Shown here: in pieces, positions 1 through 6,004 of the stretch
How positions within the stretch are numbered: position 1 is the stretch's first letter
Layout: each line of letters begins with the position of its first letter
NCBI GenBank assembly: GCA_018061385.1
Contig: JAGOUF010000099.1
Span: 1 to 7,523 of the forward strand
Direction of reading: 5' to 3'
From: Chitinophagaceae bacterium
GTDB taxonomy: Bacteria > Bacteroidota > Bacteroidia > Chitinophagales > Chitinophagaceae
DNA: 7,523 nt
The notes under the pieces: generated by a model
Database searches by the model: none
What the model saw: the letters and a program-made list of their open reading frames with translations, nothing else
Told to the model about the DNA's origin: nothing
Position numbers and translations under genes: made by a program

Positions 1-1404
1 GATGTATACACACCTGTTGGAATTTATTTGAGGCTGAGAGATAAATTTAGAGATACAATTTTATTAGAAAGTACCGATAATCATGCAGCTGAAAATAGTT
101 ACTCATTTATTGGAATTAATGCAATTGCTGGTATCGAAATTTCTTCTACAAAAAGTTTCGAGTTTAAGTTGCCCAATCAGCAACCAGAAAAAGTAGCCAT
201 CAATCAACAAAATGCAGTGCCCGATTTGTTGTGGAACTTTATGCAACGATTTCAACTCTCCTCCTTTGGAGAAGTTGGAGGAGGTGAAGAAGCTTTTGCA
301 CAAGGTTTGTTTGGATATTCTACCTACGATGCAGTTCAATTTTTTGATAAAGTTGAAATGTCAGTTTCTAAAGTCTCTCCTTTGGAGGGGTTGGGGGAGG
401 TAATTCCATTAATGCGTTATCGCTTGTATCAATACGTAATTGCCATCAATCATTTTAAAGACGAATTGTTTTTGTTAGAAAATAAAATAGATGGTTTAGA
501 AAGTGATATTGCTGCTGTTGAAAGTTTAATTAAAAGTAAAGATGTACCAACTTATCCGTTTGCACTAAATGGTGAAGAAACTAGCAATATTACTGATATT
601 GCTTATAAAGAGATGGTACAAAAAGGGATTCAAAGTTGTTTACGTGGAGATGTTTTTCAAATTGTATTAAGCCGCCAATTTCAACAACAATTTATAGGCG
701 ATGAGTTCAATGTTTATAGGGCTTTGCGTAATGTAAATCCTTCTCCATATTTATTTTTCTTCGATTATGGCGATTATAAATTAATGGGTTCTTCACCCGA
801 AAGTCAGTTAATTATTAATAAAGGGAAAGCCATTGTTCATCCAATTGCTGGCACTTTTAAACGTACAGGAAACGATGAATTTGATAAGCAAGAAACTGAA
901 CGTTTAAAAAATGATCCTAAAGAAAATGCAGAGCATGTAATGTTGGTAGATTTGGCCAGAAACGATTTAAGTAGAGCTTGTAAAAATGTTCAAGTAACAC
1001 AGTATAAGCAAGTACAATATTACAGTCATGTAATTCATTTGGTAAGCGAAGTTGTAGGTGAACTTCCGTCAGGTACAAATCCATTTTTGTTGTTGGCAAA
1101 AACTTTTCCTGCTGGCACATTAAGTGGAGCTCCAAAAATAAAAGCCATGAGTTTGATTGATACTTATGAAACCACCCAACGTAGTTATTATGGTGGATGC
1201 ATTGGTTTTGTTGGCTTTGATGGAAGTTTTAACCAAGCAATTATGATTCGTACTTTTTTAAGCAAGAACAACACCTTAACATATCAAGCAGGTGCAGGCA
1301 TTGTTGCAGCCAGCAATCCAGAAAATGAATTACAAGAAGTAAACAACAAGTTAGGAGCATTGAAAAAAGCAATTGTGTTGGCCGTCTCCCTAAATCCCTC
1401 CTAA
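1..1404 (+). CDS. trpE: Anthranilate synthase component I (5'-partial)
   Basis: Chorismate-using subunit of anthranilate synthase; with TrpG it makes anthranilate, the first committed step to tryptophan. The frame is open to base 1 and reads DVYTPVGIYLRLRDKF, typical TrpE N-terminal sequence, so the start codon lies upstream of the window and the in-frame TTG at 28 is not the start. Probably only a dozen or two residues are missing. The tryptophan feedback motif LLES is at 61-72. The chorismate-binding domain is intact: PIAGTFKR at 841-864, ENAEHVMLVDLARND at 922-966, TFPAGTLSGAPKIKAM at 1102-1149, and the glycine-rich GAGIVAASNPENE end. Odd points: the stretches between LWNFMQRF and FAQGLFGY and before IPLMRYRLYQY contain short nucleotide repeats (256-285, 373-401). 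The last residues (VSLNPS) and the stop codon also come from repeat-like DNA. The LLES motif suggests feedback inhibition by tryptophan. Identification is very secure. Confidence 0.97.
   Translation, partial: DVYTPVGIYLRLRDKFRDTILLESTDNHAAENSYSFIGINAIAGIEISSTKSFEFKLPNQQPEKVAINQQNAVPDLLWNFMQRFQLSSFGEVGGGEEAFAQGLFGYSTYDAVQFFDKVEMSVSKVSPLEGLGEVIPLMRYRLYQYVIAINHFKDELFLLENKIDGLESDIAAVESLIKSKDVPTYPFALNGEETSNITDIAYKEMVQKGIQSCLRGDVFQIVLSRQFQQQFIGDEFNVYRALRNVNPSPYLFFFDYGDYKLMGSSPESQLIINKGKAIVHPIAGTFKRTGNDEFDKQETERLKNDPKENAEHVMLVDLARNDLSRACKNVQVTQYKQVQYYSHVIHLVSEVVGELPSGTNPFLLLAKTFPAGTLSGAPKIKAMSLIDTYETTQRSYYGGCIGFVGFDGSFNQAIMIRTFLSKNNTLTYQAGAGIVAASNPENELQEVNNKLGALKKAIVLAVSLNPS
256..285 (+). repeat. 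Short interspersed repeat inside trpE, copy A
   Basis: It contains CTCCTTTGGAG (261-271), two bases, then GTTGGAGGAGGT (274-285). The same 25-base pattern recurs at 377-401 with three mismatches. Here it is translated as SSFGEVGGG, in a stretch between two conserved TrpE blocks. It resembles pyrimidine/purine-arm intergenic repeats that I recall as common in Bacteroidota genomes; that family link is from memory. Confidence 0.6.
373..401 (+). repeat. Short interspersed repeat inside trpE, copy B
   Basis: Second copy of the repeat at 256-285: CTCCTTTGGAG at 377-387, then GTTGGGGGAGGT at 390-401. The offset from copy A is 116 bases, not a multiple of three, so this copy is read in another frame and gives SPLEGLGE. 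It sits just before the conserved block IPLMRYRLYQY. The frame change shows that the similarity is at DNA level, not a protein motif. Confidence 0.65.
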
Positions 1405-1415
1405 TGGATGGACTT
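1384..1415. repeat. Repeat-like sequence forming the 3' end of trpE
   Basis: Starts GTCTCCCTAAATCCCTCC and runs on as TAATGGATGGACTTG. On the reverse strand it reads as a GGAGGGATTTAGGGAG-type sequence, resembling the purine-rich arms of the repeats at 256-285 and 373-401. It encodes the last TrpE residues (VSLNPS) and supplies the TAA stop at 1402-1404. Family membership rests on resemblance and on recall of similar Bacteroidota intergenic repeats. Confidence 0.45.
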
Positions 1416-1420
1416 GAAGA

Positions 1421-1494
1421 AAGTTTATGTAGTCAACTTTTGTACTACTATTAAACTTCAGTGGCGTCGCACACTTGTACAAAAAAATAAACTT
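1421..1494. repeat. Palindromic intergenic repeat (GTGGCGTCGCACAC family), copy 1
   Basis: Fills part of the 192-base gap between trpE and trpG. The core AACTTCAGTGGCGTCGCACA plus CTTGTACAAA (1454-1483) is repeated base for base at 5536-5565, and a diverged inverted copy is at 6128-6166. Two nested inverted repeats surround it: AAGTTTA (1421-1427) with TAAACTT (1488-1494), and TTTTGTAC (1438-1445) with GTACAAAA (1477-1484). It could therefore fold into a hairpin with a loop of about 31 bases. No coding potential was seen. Confidence 0.75.
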
Positions 1495-1535
1495 GAACAA
1501 ACTAAACCAACTAAACCACAACGATAAAACGAATC

Positions 1536-1583
1536 AACGAAGCACAACGTTGTGTTTCGTTTTGCCTCAGTGTCTTTGTGGTT
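1536..1583. repeat. CTTTGTG-family repeat with 26-base palindrome, upstream of trpG
   Basis: Bases 1536-1561 form a palindrome with one mismatched pair (a possible G-U), centred on the perfect CACAACGTTGTG at 1543-1554. GTGTCTTTGTG follows at 1570-1580. AACGTTGTGTTT and GTGTCTTTGTG both recur after trpB (7495-7506 and 7511-7521), and a looser relative precedes trpB (6234-6270). It ends about a dozen bases before the trpG ATG, so it probably forms the 5' leader of trpG in the mRNA. Confidence 0.65.
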
Positions 1584-1596
1584 CAAAACAAATAGT

Positions 1597-2226
1597 ATGA
1601 AAATTTTAGTTTTCGATAATTACGATTCATTCACTTACAACTTGGTGCATCTTGTAGAAAAGATAACACATGAAAAAGTAGATGTATTTCGCAACGATGA
1701 AATTGTATTGGATAAAGTAAACGAGTACGATAAAATTATTTTATCACCTGGCCCTGGTATTCCAGAAGAAGCAGGTTTATTATTGCCATTAATTAAAATA
1801 TACGCAGCAAGCAAATCTATATTGGGTGTGTGTTTAGGGCATCAAGCAATTGGGCAAGCATTTGGTGGAACGCTAACTAACTTATCAACTGTATATCATG
1901 GAGTGGCAACGCCAATAAAAATTGTAAATCGTGAGTCGCCAATTGTGAGTAATAACACCAAAAATATACAAGCCCCACAACAACTCACTTCTCACCATTC
2001 ACTATTCACTAATTTACCATCCACAATTGAAGTTGGCCGTTATCATTCATGGGTTGTTGATGCACAAAATTTTCCAGCAGAATTAGAAGTAACAGCAACC
2101 GATGAAAATGGATTTATTATGGCATTGCAACATAAAGTATATGATGTACAAGGTGTACAATTTCATCCAGAAAGTGTTTTAACACCAGATGGTGAAATGA
2201 TAATGAGAAACTGGTTAAAACTCTAA
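1597..2226 (+). CDS. trpG: Anthranilate synthase component II (glutamine amidotransferase)
   Basis: Class I glutamine amidotransferase, 209 residues, which hydrolyses glutamine and passes ammonia to TrpE. The start is ATG 1597, giving MKILVFDNYDSFTYN, the usual family N-terminus. An in-frame GTG at 1552 would only add residues translated from repeat DNA. Visible motifs: LSPGPG (residues 49-54), nucleophile Cys79 in GVCLGHQAIG, the YHG block at 100-102, YHSW at 149-152, and the catalytic His190 and Glu192 in VQFHPES. The protein is about 20 residues longer than I expect for this family. The surplus is residues about 116-137, between ESPIV and NLPSTIEVGRYHSW, and is encoded by a degenerate heptamer tandem repeat (1983-2010). 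It follows trpE after a 192-base repeat-filled gap, and its TAA overlaps the next palindrome by one base. No Shine-Dalgarno motif is seen. Identification is secure. Confidence 0.96.
   Translation: MKILVFDNYDSFTYNLVHLVEKITHEKVDVFRNDEIVLDKVNEYDKIILSPGPGIPEEAGLLLPLIKIYAASKSILGVCLGHQAIGQAFGGTLTNLSTVYHGVATPIKIVNRESPIVSNNTKNIQAPQQLTSHHSLFTNLPSTIEVGRYHSWVVDAQNFPAELEVTATDENGFIMALQHKVYDVQGVQFHPESVLTPDGEMIMRNWLKL
1983..2010 (+). repeat. Degenerate 7-base tandem repeat inside trpG
   Basis: Four consecutive 7-base units: ACTCACT, TCTCACC, ATTCACT, ATTCACT; the last two are identical. The array encodes most of LTSHHSLFT in a low-complexity stretch of TrpG. GTGAGT upstream (1945-1950) is the reverse complement of ACTCAC (1983-1988), so a short hairpin is possible. 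The surrounding 1945-2010 looks like an in-frame insertion relative to typical TrpG; this is inferred from remembered homologues. Confidence 0.6.
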
Positions 2227-2301
2227 CCGCAGAGATCAAGAGCAGCAGAGATTTTGCAGAGAATCTCTGTGATAACTCTTTTGACTCATGTTCTCTGCGG
2301 T
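2226..2301. repeat. Palindromic repeat (CCGCAGAGA...TCTCTGCGG) between trpG and trpD
   Basis: Outer arms ACCGCAGAGA (2226-2235) and TCTCTGCGGT (2292-2301) are perfect inverted repeats. An inner hairpin pairs CAGAGATT (2246-2253) with AATCTCTG (2262-2269) around an 8-base loop. It fills the gap from the last base of the trpG stop to 12 bases before the trpD ATG. I recall this sequence type as a dispersed repeat in Bacteroidota. No T-run follows, so it does not look like a classic terminator and trpD is probably still co-transcribed. Confidence 0.8.
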
Positions 2302-2313
2302 AAAAAAATAACA

Positions 2314-3303
2314 ATGAAAAAAATACTCTCTTTACTCTTCGAACATAAAACTTTGTCCAAGCAACAAGCACACGATGTTTTACTAAACATTGGTAAAGGT
2401 TTGTACAATGAACATGAGATAACAGCATTCATGACTGTTTATTTGATGCGTAGCATCAGCATTGAAGAACTGCAAGGCTTTCGTGATGCCTTGTTAGAGT
2501 TAAGTGTGAAAGTTGATTTTGATGGACTTGAAACAATGGATATTGTTGGTACAGGTGGTGATGGAAAGAATACATTCAATATCTCAACATTAGCTTGTTT
2601 CATTGTTGCAGGTGCTGGACAAAAAGTAACCAAGCATGGCAATTATGGTGCATCATCCATCTCTGGTTCAAGCAATGTAATGGAGCAATTGGGATACAAA
2701 TTCAAAAGTGATAACAGCCAATTAAAGAAGGAATTGGATGAAGCAAGTATTTGTTTTTTGCATGCTCCATTGTTTCATCCTGCATTAAAAATAGTTGGTC
2801 CAATCAGAAAAAATTTAGGAGTAAGAACATTTTTTAATATGCTTGGGCCAATGGTTAATCCTGCAAAACCAACATATCAATTAGTAGGTGTGTACAGTTT
2901 AGAAATGGCAAGAATTTATAATTATCTTTTACAACAAACCAACAAGCCATTTACCATCATTCACAGTTTAGATGGTTATGATGAAATTTCTTTAACCAAC
3001 GATACCAAAGTAATTACACAGGCTGGCGAAAAAGTAATGACACCCGAACAATTGGGGAAACGTACTGTTAGTGCTGAAGATATTTATGGTGGAAACTCAG
3101 TTGAGGAAGCTGCAAAAATTTTTACTAAAATTATTAGAGCCGAAGGAAGCTTTGCACAAAATGCTGTTGTATTAGCAAATGCTGCAATGGCATTGAATTG
3201 TACAGGAAAATATGCAACTTACAATGATGCTTATAATGCTGCTGTAGAAAGCCTAGAAAGCGGAAAAGCAAATCAATGTTTACAAACTTTAATCAGTTTA
3301 TAG
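2314..3303 (+). CDS. trpD: Anthranilate phosphoribosyltransferase
   Basis: Transfers phosphoribosyl from PRPP to anthranilate, giving N-(5-phosphoribosyl)anthranilate; 329 residues, normal for the family. The start is ATG 2314 (MKKILSLLFEHKTLS), since an earlier in-frame start would lie inside the palindromic repeat. The N-terminal helical region is followed by the PRPP-binding GTGGDG (residues 79-84), NTFNIST just after it, KHGN at 107-110, and the anthranilate-binding RKNLGVRTFFNMLGPMVNP stretch at 165-183. A DEIS acidic motif, expected to help bind metal-PRPP, follows further on. The upstream region is A-rich without a Shine-Dalgarno motif. Its stop is only 2 bases before the trpC start, the tightest junction here, which implies coupled translation. 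Nothing abnormal was seen in the protein. Confidence 0.97.
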   Translation: MKKILSLLFEHKTLSKQQAHDVLLNIGKGLYNEHEITAFMTVYLMRSISIEELQGFRDALLELSVKVDFDGLETMDIVGTGGDGKNTFNISTLACFIVAGAGQKVTKHGNYGASSISGSSNVMEQLGYKFKSDNSQLKKELDEASICFLHAPLFHPALKIVGPIRKNLGVRTFFNMLGPMVNPAKPTYQLVGVYSLEMARIYNYLLQQTNKPFTIIHSLDGYDEISLTNDTKVITQAGEKVMTPEQLGKRTVSAEDIYGGNSVEEAAKIFTKIIRAEGSFAQNAVVLANAAMALNCTGKYATYNDAYNAAVESLESGKANQCLQTLISL

Positions 3304-3305
3304 TA

Positions 3306-4094
3306 ATGAACATCCTCGATAAAATAATCGCCCAAAAGAAAATAGAAGTTGCTCAACGTAAGCAACAAACTTCCATTGCAGCATTGGAGCAAGGAAAATT
3401 CTTTGCCAACAAAACATTATCCTTAAAAAAGTTTTTATTAGATGAAACCAAAACAGGCATCATTGCAGAATACAAAAGAAAATCACCCAGCAAAGGAATC
3501 ATCAATAACCATTCAACCGTAGAAGAAGTAACAACAGCTTATGCAAAATTTGGAGCAAGTGGAATTTCGGTACTAACTGATGAACAGTTTTTTGGTGGCA
3601 CTTTAAACGATTTGTTGGCAGCAACAATTAATGAAGTGCCCTTGTTGCGTAAGGATTTTATGATTGATGAATATCAACTAATTGAAGCCAAAGCTTATGG
3701 AGCAGAAGTAATTTTATTAATTGCAGCTTGTTTAAGTAAGCAAGAAGTAAAACAATTTGCAACAACTGCAAAGGGTTTAGGCTTAGAAGTATTACTAGAA
3801 ATTCATAATGAAGAAGAGTTAAACCATATATGTGATGCTGTTGATTTAATAGGGGTAAATAATAGAAATTTAAAAACATTTGAAGTAAGTATCGAAACTT
3901 CTTTACAACTCATCAACAAAATGCCCACAGAAAAGCCAGCAGTTGCAGAAAGTGGCATCAGCAATATAGAAACCATATTAACTTTACTCCAAGCAGGGTT
4001 TAAAGGATTTTTAATTGGAGAAAACTTTATGAAGGAAACCAATCCTGCTTTAGCATTTGAGCATTTTGTAAATGAATTAAAAACTAAATCATAA
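3306..4094 (+). CDS. trpC: Indole-3-glycerol-phosphate synthase
   Basis: Closes the indole ring of the TrpF product with loss of CO2 and water, giving indole-3-glycerol phosphate; 262 residues, a usual length for a stand-alone TIM-barrel enzyme. The start is ATG 3306, two bases after the trpD stop; an in-frame ATG at 3276 would overlap trpD and is less likely. Residues matching the known active site are all present: Glu55 and Lys57 in EYKRKSPSKG, Lys116 in LLRKDF, Glu165 in VLLEIHNE, Asn185 in GVNNRNL, and Ser216 in AESGIS. Phosphate-site glycines are in GFLIGENFM near the C-terminus. It is not fused to TrpF, unlike in E. coli. It is followed by 59 bases containing a short repeat and then trpF. 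Identification is secure. Confidence 0.97.
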   Translation: MNILDKIIAQKKIEVAQRKQQTSIAALEQGKFFANKTLSLKKFLLDETKTGIIAEYKRKSPSKGIINNHSTVEEVTTAYAKFGASGISVLTDEQFFGGTLNDLLAATINEVPLLRKDFMIDEYQLIEAKAYGAEVILLIAACLSKQEVKQFATTAKGLGLEVLLEIHNEEELNHICDAVDLIGVNNRNLKTFEVSIETSLQLINKMPTEKPAVAESGISNIETILTLLQAGFKGFLIGENFMKETNPALAFEHFVNELKTKS

Positions 4095-4100
4095 ATAGAA

Positions 4101-4141
4101 CTTTCTTTTCCCACTTTTTTTGAGAGGGGAAGGGTGAGGCT
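4101..4141. repeat. Purine-arm repeat/hairpin between trpC and trpF1
   Basis: CTTTTCCC (4105-4112) can pair with GGGGAAGGG-side bases 4127-4134 (8 pairs including two G-U) around a T-rich 14-base loop. GAGAGGGGAAGGGTGAGG resembles the purine-rich arm of the repeats inside trpE. It lies in the 59-base trpC-trpF1 gap and ends about a dozen bases before the trpF1 ATG. The stem is weak and the assignment tentative. Confidence 0.45.
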
Positions 4142-4153
4142 AAAACAACAACA

Positions 4154-4777
4154 ATGAACATTAAAGTTTGTGGTATTACTGAGTTTAAACAAATGCAACA
4201 ATTAGATGCATTAAATGTAGATTTTGTAGGAATGATTTTTTATGCTGATTCTCCAAGATATATTGGAGAGAAGTTATTAAAGAAAGACATTAAGAAAGCC
4301 GATTTTGAGTTTAAAAAAGTTGGTGTGTTTGTCAATCCAGAAATGATAGAAGTATTAGATGCAATTGACGATTATGGGTTAGATGTTGTGCAATTGCATG
4401 GCAACGAATCTCCAGAAATGTGTGAAGATTTATCAACCGAAGTAGAAGTTATTAAAGCATTTAGTATAGATTCTTCTGTAAAAGATATTGATGCATTGGT
4501 TGCACCATACGATGCAGTTTGCGACTATTATTTATTTGACACTGCAGGCAAAGCTGCTGGTGGAAATGGAGAACAATTTGATTGGAGCATTTTAGCAAAA
4601 GCTAAAATAGAAAAACCTTTCTTTTTAAGTGGAGGTATTGGTGCCGATGATATTGCTAAAGTTAAAGCGTTTAAGCACATCGATTTTTTTGGGGTCGATG
4701 TGAATAGTAAATTAGAAAAAGAGCCAGGTATTAAAGACATGGCGTTGGTGTTAAAATTTACACACGGGTTTAAATAA
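4154..4777 (+). CDS. trpF: Phosphoribosylanthranilate isomerase, copy 1
   Basis: Catalyses the Amadori rearrangement of phosphoribosylanthranilate to CdRP; 207 residues, the normal length for a single-domain TIM barrel. The start is ATG 4154, preceded by an AACAACA-rich stretch. Visible motifs: general-base Cys6 in KVCGIT, SPR at 33-35, VGVFVN at 56-61, VQLHGNE at 79-85, general-acid Asp129 in LFDT, the family block GGNGEQFDW at 136-144, phosphate-site SGGI at 159-162, and VDVNSKLE at 181-188. It is canonical in every motif I could check and so probably carries the main pathway activity. A second, diverged copy starts 50 bases downstream. The two are paralogues, not a recent duplication: 20 of the first 35 residues match, and similarity falls later. 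Confidence 0.96.
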   Translation: MNIKVCGITEFKQMQQLDALNVDFVGMIFYADSPRYIGEKLLKKDIKKADFEFKKVGVFVNPEMIEVLDAIDDYGLDVVQLHGNESPEMCEDLSTEVEVIKAFSIDSSVKDIDALVAPYDAVCDYYLFDTAGKAAGGNGEQFDWSILAKAKIEKPFFLSGGIGADDIAKVKAFKHIDFFGVDVNSKLEKEPGIKDMALVLKFTHGFK

Positions 4778-4788
4778 TTACAACGATT

Positions 4789-4821
4789 GCTTTTGCTACA
4801 TAATTTAAAAAAAGTAAAAGC
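4789..4821. other. Small hairpin upstream of trpF2
   Basis: GCTTTTGCT (4789-4797) pairs with AGTAAAAGC (4813-4821) over 9 bases with one G-U, leaving a 15-base A/T loop. It lies between the trpF1 stop and the trpF2 ATG, ending 6 bases before that ATG, so it could affect translation of the second copy. With A/T-rich sequence such a stem may be chance. Confidence 0.35.
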
Positions 4822-4827
4822 CTGCTT

Positions 4828-5502
4828 ATGCGTATTAAAGTTTGTGGAATGACTGATATAGACCAAATGCATCAATTAGGTGATATGGGTGTTCAGTTTG
4901 CTGGATTAATATTTTATCATAAAAGTCCACGTTTTGTTTTAAAACATGGGCTTAAGGGAGAAGATGTAAAACGTGCAAAATTAAAAGTATATAAAGTGGG
5001 TGTTTTTGTAAACTCCACACACGATGAAGTGATGAATATGGTAGATACTTTTGGTTTAGATATGGTACAATTGCATGGCAATGAAACACCATATTACTGC
5101 GATAAGTTGGCCGATAAAATTCAACTCATTAAAGCATTTCGATTTGCCGAGTATGATCATGTAGAATGGATGATAAAAGATTTTTACAATTATTGCGATA
5201 TGTTTATGCTTGATACTGGCACTGTGCAGCAAGGAGGCACAACCAACTGGCAAAGTGGAGAGTTGCAATATGGAGGTACAAATCGTGTGTTTAATTGGAA
5301 AAGATTGGCTGGTTTAAATGTAGGAAAACCTTTCTTTTTAAGTGGAGGAATTGAACCAACAGATGCACCTGCTGTTAAACAATTTTTACAAGATCCTGTA
5401 GCTAAAGATTTGTTTGCTGTTGATGTTAATAGTCGTTTTGAAACAATGCCAGGAGTAAAAGATATGACCAAAATAAAAACATTTATCGAGGAGTTGAAAT
5501 AG
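4828..5502 (+). CDS. trpF: Second phosphoribosylanthranilate isomerase paralogue
   Basis: A full-length TrpF homologue of 224 residues, directly downstream of the first copy. It keeps Cys6 (KVCGMT), SPR at 33-35, VGVFVN at 57-62, VQLHGNE at 80-86, IKAF at 101-104, Asp129 in MLDT, SGGI at 172-175 and VDVNSRFE at 198-205, so it is probably catalytic. Two differences from copy 1 fall in the loop after the catalytic Asp. There is a 13-residue insertion flanked by near-identical 10-base direct repeats (5233-5242 and 5272-5281). The family block also reads GGTNRVFNW instead of GGNGEQFDW, losing a conserved Gly and changing Asp to Asn. It may be a duplicate relaxed in specificity, a second isomerase for a related sugar-phosphate substrate, or a redundant enzyme. 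The start is ATG 4828, matching copy 1 in alignment. The family call is sure; its role as a true trpF is less so. Confidence 0.88.
   Translation: MRIKVCGMTDIDQMHQLGDMGVQFAGLIFYHKSPRFVLKHGLKGEDVKRAKLKVYKVGVFVNSTHDEVMNMVDTFGLDMVQLHGNETPYYCDKLADKIQLIKAFRFAEYDHVEWMIKDFYNYCDMFMLDTGTVQQGGTTNWQSGELQYGGTNRVFNWKRLAGLNVGKPFFLSGGIEPTDAPAVKQFLQDPVAKDLFAVDVNSRFETMPGVKDMTKIKTFIEELK
5233..5281 (+). repeat. Direct repeat pair bounding a 39-base insertion in trpF2
   Basis: GGAGGCACAA (5233-5242) and GGAGGTACAA (5272-5281) differ by one base and are 39 bases apart, exactly 13 codons, both read as GGT plus a following residue. Copy 1 has no matching stretch. The pattern fits an in-frame duplication or insertion event in the loop after Asp129. 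Confidence 0.55.
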
Positions 5503-5535
5503 GAGGATTATGTAGCCAGCCTGAGAAAATTAATG

Positions 5536-5565
5536 AACTTCAGTGGCGTCGCACACTTGTACAAA
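5536..5565. repeat. GTGGCGTCGCACAC-family repeat, copy 2
   Basis: Thirty bases identical to 1454-1483 with core GTGGCGTCGCACACTTGTAC, 34 bases after the trpF2 stop. The outer inverted arms present in copy 1 are absent. It is on the same strand as copy 1, about 4.1 kb away, so recombination between the two could in principle delete trpG through trpF2. Confidence 0.8.
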
Positions 5566-5596
5566 TGAACAGAATTGTGCTTTAATTATGAATCTT

Positions 5597-5655
5597 GTCA
5601 GTCTGAGTTTGTCGAAGACGGATTATATAAAAATATTTCCTGCAAAATTCGACAA
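5597..5655. repeat. Hairpin repeat (TTGTCGAA family) upstream of the GIY-YIG gene
   Basis: GTCAGTCTGAGTTTGTCGAA (5597-5616) closely matches the left arm of the hairpin at 6005-6025. TTGTCGAA (5609-5616) is the inverse of TTCGACAA (5648-5655), so a degenerate second arm survives. It belongs to the CTTCGACAAGCTCAG type that I recall as abundant in Bacteroidota intergenic DNA. Confidence 0.65.
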
Positions 5656-5685
5656 CCAATATTTGGGATTTTAAATTAGTAGTAA

Positions 5686-5997
5686 ATGAAAATAGCTCAC
5701 AATTATTATGTTTATATTGTTGAGTGCAGTGATAAAAGCTATTATACAGGAATTACGAATGATTTGGAAAGAAGAATAGAAGAGCACAATTTAGGTAACA
5801 ATACAAGTTCTTATACATTTAAAAGAAGGCCAGTTGTGTTAAAATATTATGCTCATTTTTTTGACGTTAATCAAGCAATAGTTTGGGAAAAGAAAATTAA
5901 AGGATGGAGTAGAAAAAAGAAAGAAGCATTGTTTGTCGAAGATTGGGACGAAATAAAGGAGTTAGCAAAATCAAAAGGAAAACGTAACAATAAATAA
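5686..5997 (+). CDS. Small GIY-YIG nuclease-family protein
   Basis: 103-residue single-domain GIY-YIG protein of the short, UvrC-N-terminus-like type. The two signature strands read YYVYIVEC (residues 7-14) and YYTGITND (19-26), followed by the conserved Arg in LERRIEEHN (27-35). Glu68, in IVWEKKIKGWSRKKKEAL, fits the metal-binding glutamate position. The C-terminus is lysine-rich, as often in DNA-binding proteins. The family is expected to cut DNA, but the role of these small stand-alone members is not known. It sits between trpF2 and trpB with no evident link to tryptophan synthesis, and related hairpin repeats lie on both sides. The start ATG 5686 gives a natural N-terminus just before the first strand. 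It is probably an insertion riding in the operon transcript. Confidence 0.9.
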   Translation: MKIAHNYYVYIVECSDKSYYTGITNDLERRIEEHNLGNNTSSYTFKRRPVVLKYYAHFFDVNQAIVWEKKIKGWSRKKKEALFVEDWDEIKELAKSKGKRNNK

Positions 5998-6004
5998 ATG
6001 ATAA

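Noticed and set aside
28..30. TTG at 28 as the trpE start codon
   Set aside because: The frame is open upstream to base 1 and encodes DVYTPVGIY, conserved TrpE sequence, so the gene begins outside the window.
1550..1578. Possible Bacteroidota promoter (TTG, 18 bases, TGTCTTTG) before trpG
   Set aside because: It misses the invariant A of TAnnTTTG and lies in a repeat; the matching repeat after trpB has only 10 bases spacing, so the fit is probably chance.
1552..1596. GTG at 1552 as the trpG start
   Set aside because: It would add 15 residues translated from the palindromic and CTTTGTG repeats; ATG 1597 gives the family-typical MKILVFDNYDSFTYN.
1405..1596. CRISPR array or transposable element with transposase in the repeat-rich gaps
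   Set aside because: The repeats are of several unrelated families with no regular spacing, and no transposase, integrase or Cas gene is present.
2254..2313. Upstream in-frame start for trpD
   Set aside because: The extension is translated repeat sequence; ATG 2314 gives a normal-length TrpD with an A-rich upstream region.
3276..3305. ATG at 3276 as the trpC start, overlapping trpD
   Set aside because: The added residues (MFTNFNQFIV) have no TrpC character; ATG 3306 follows the trpD stop by two bases and gives MNILDKII.
4828..5502. trpF2 as a pseudogene
   Set aside because: The reading frame is complete and catalytic Cys and Asp, SGGI and VDVNS motifs are kept, so decay is not supported.
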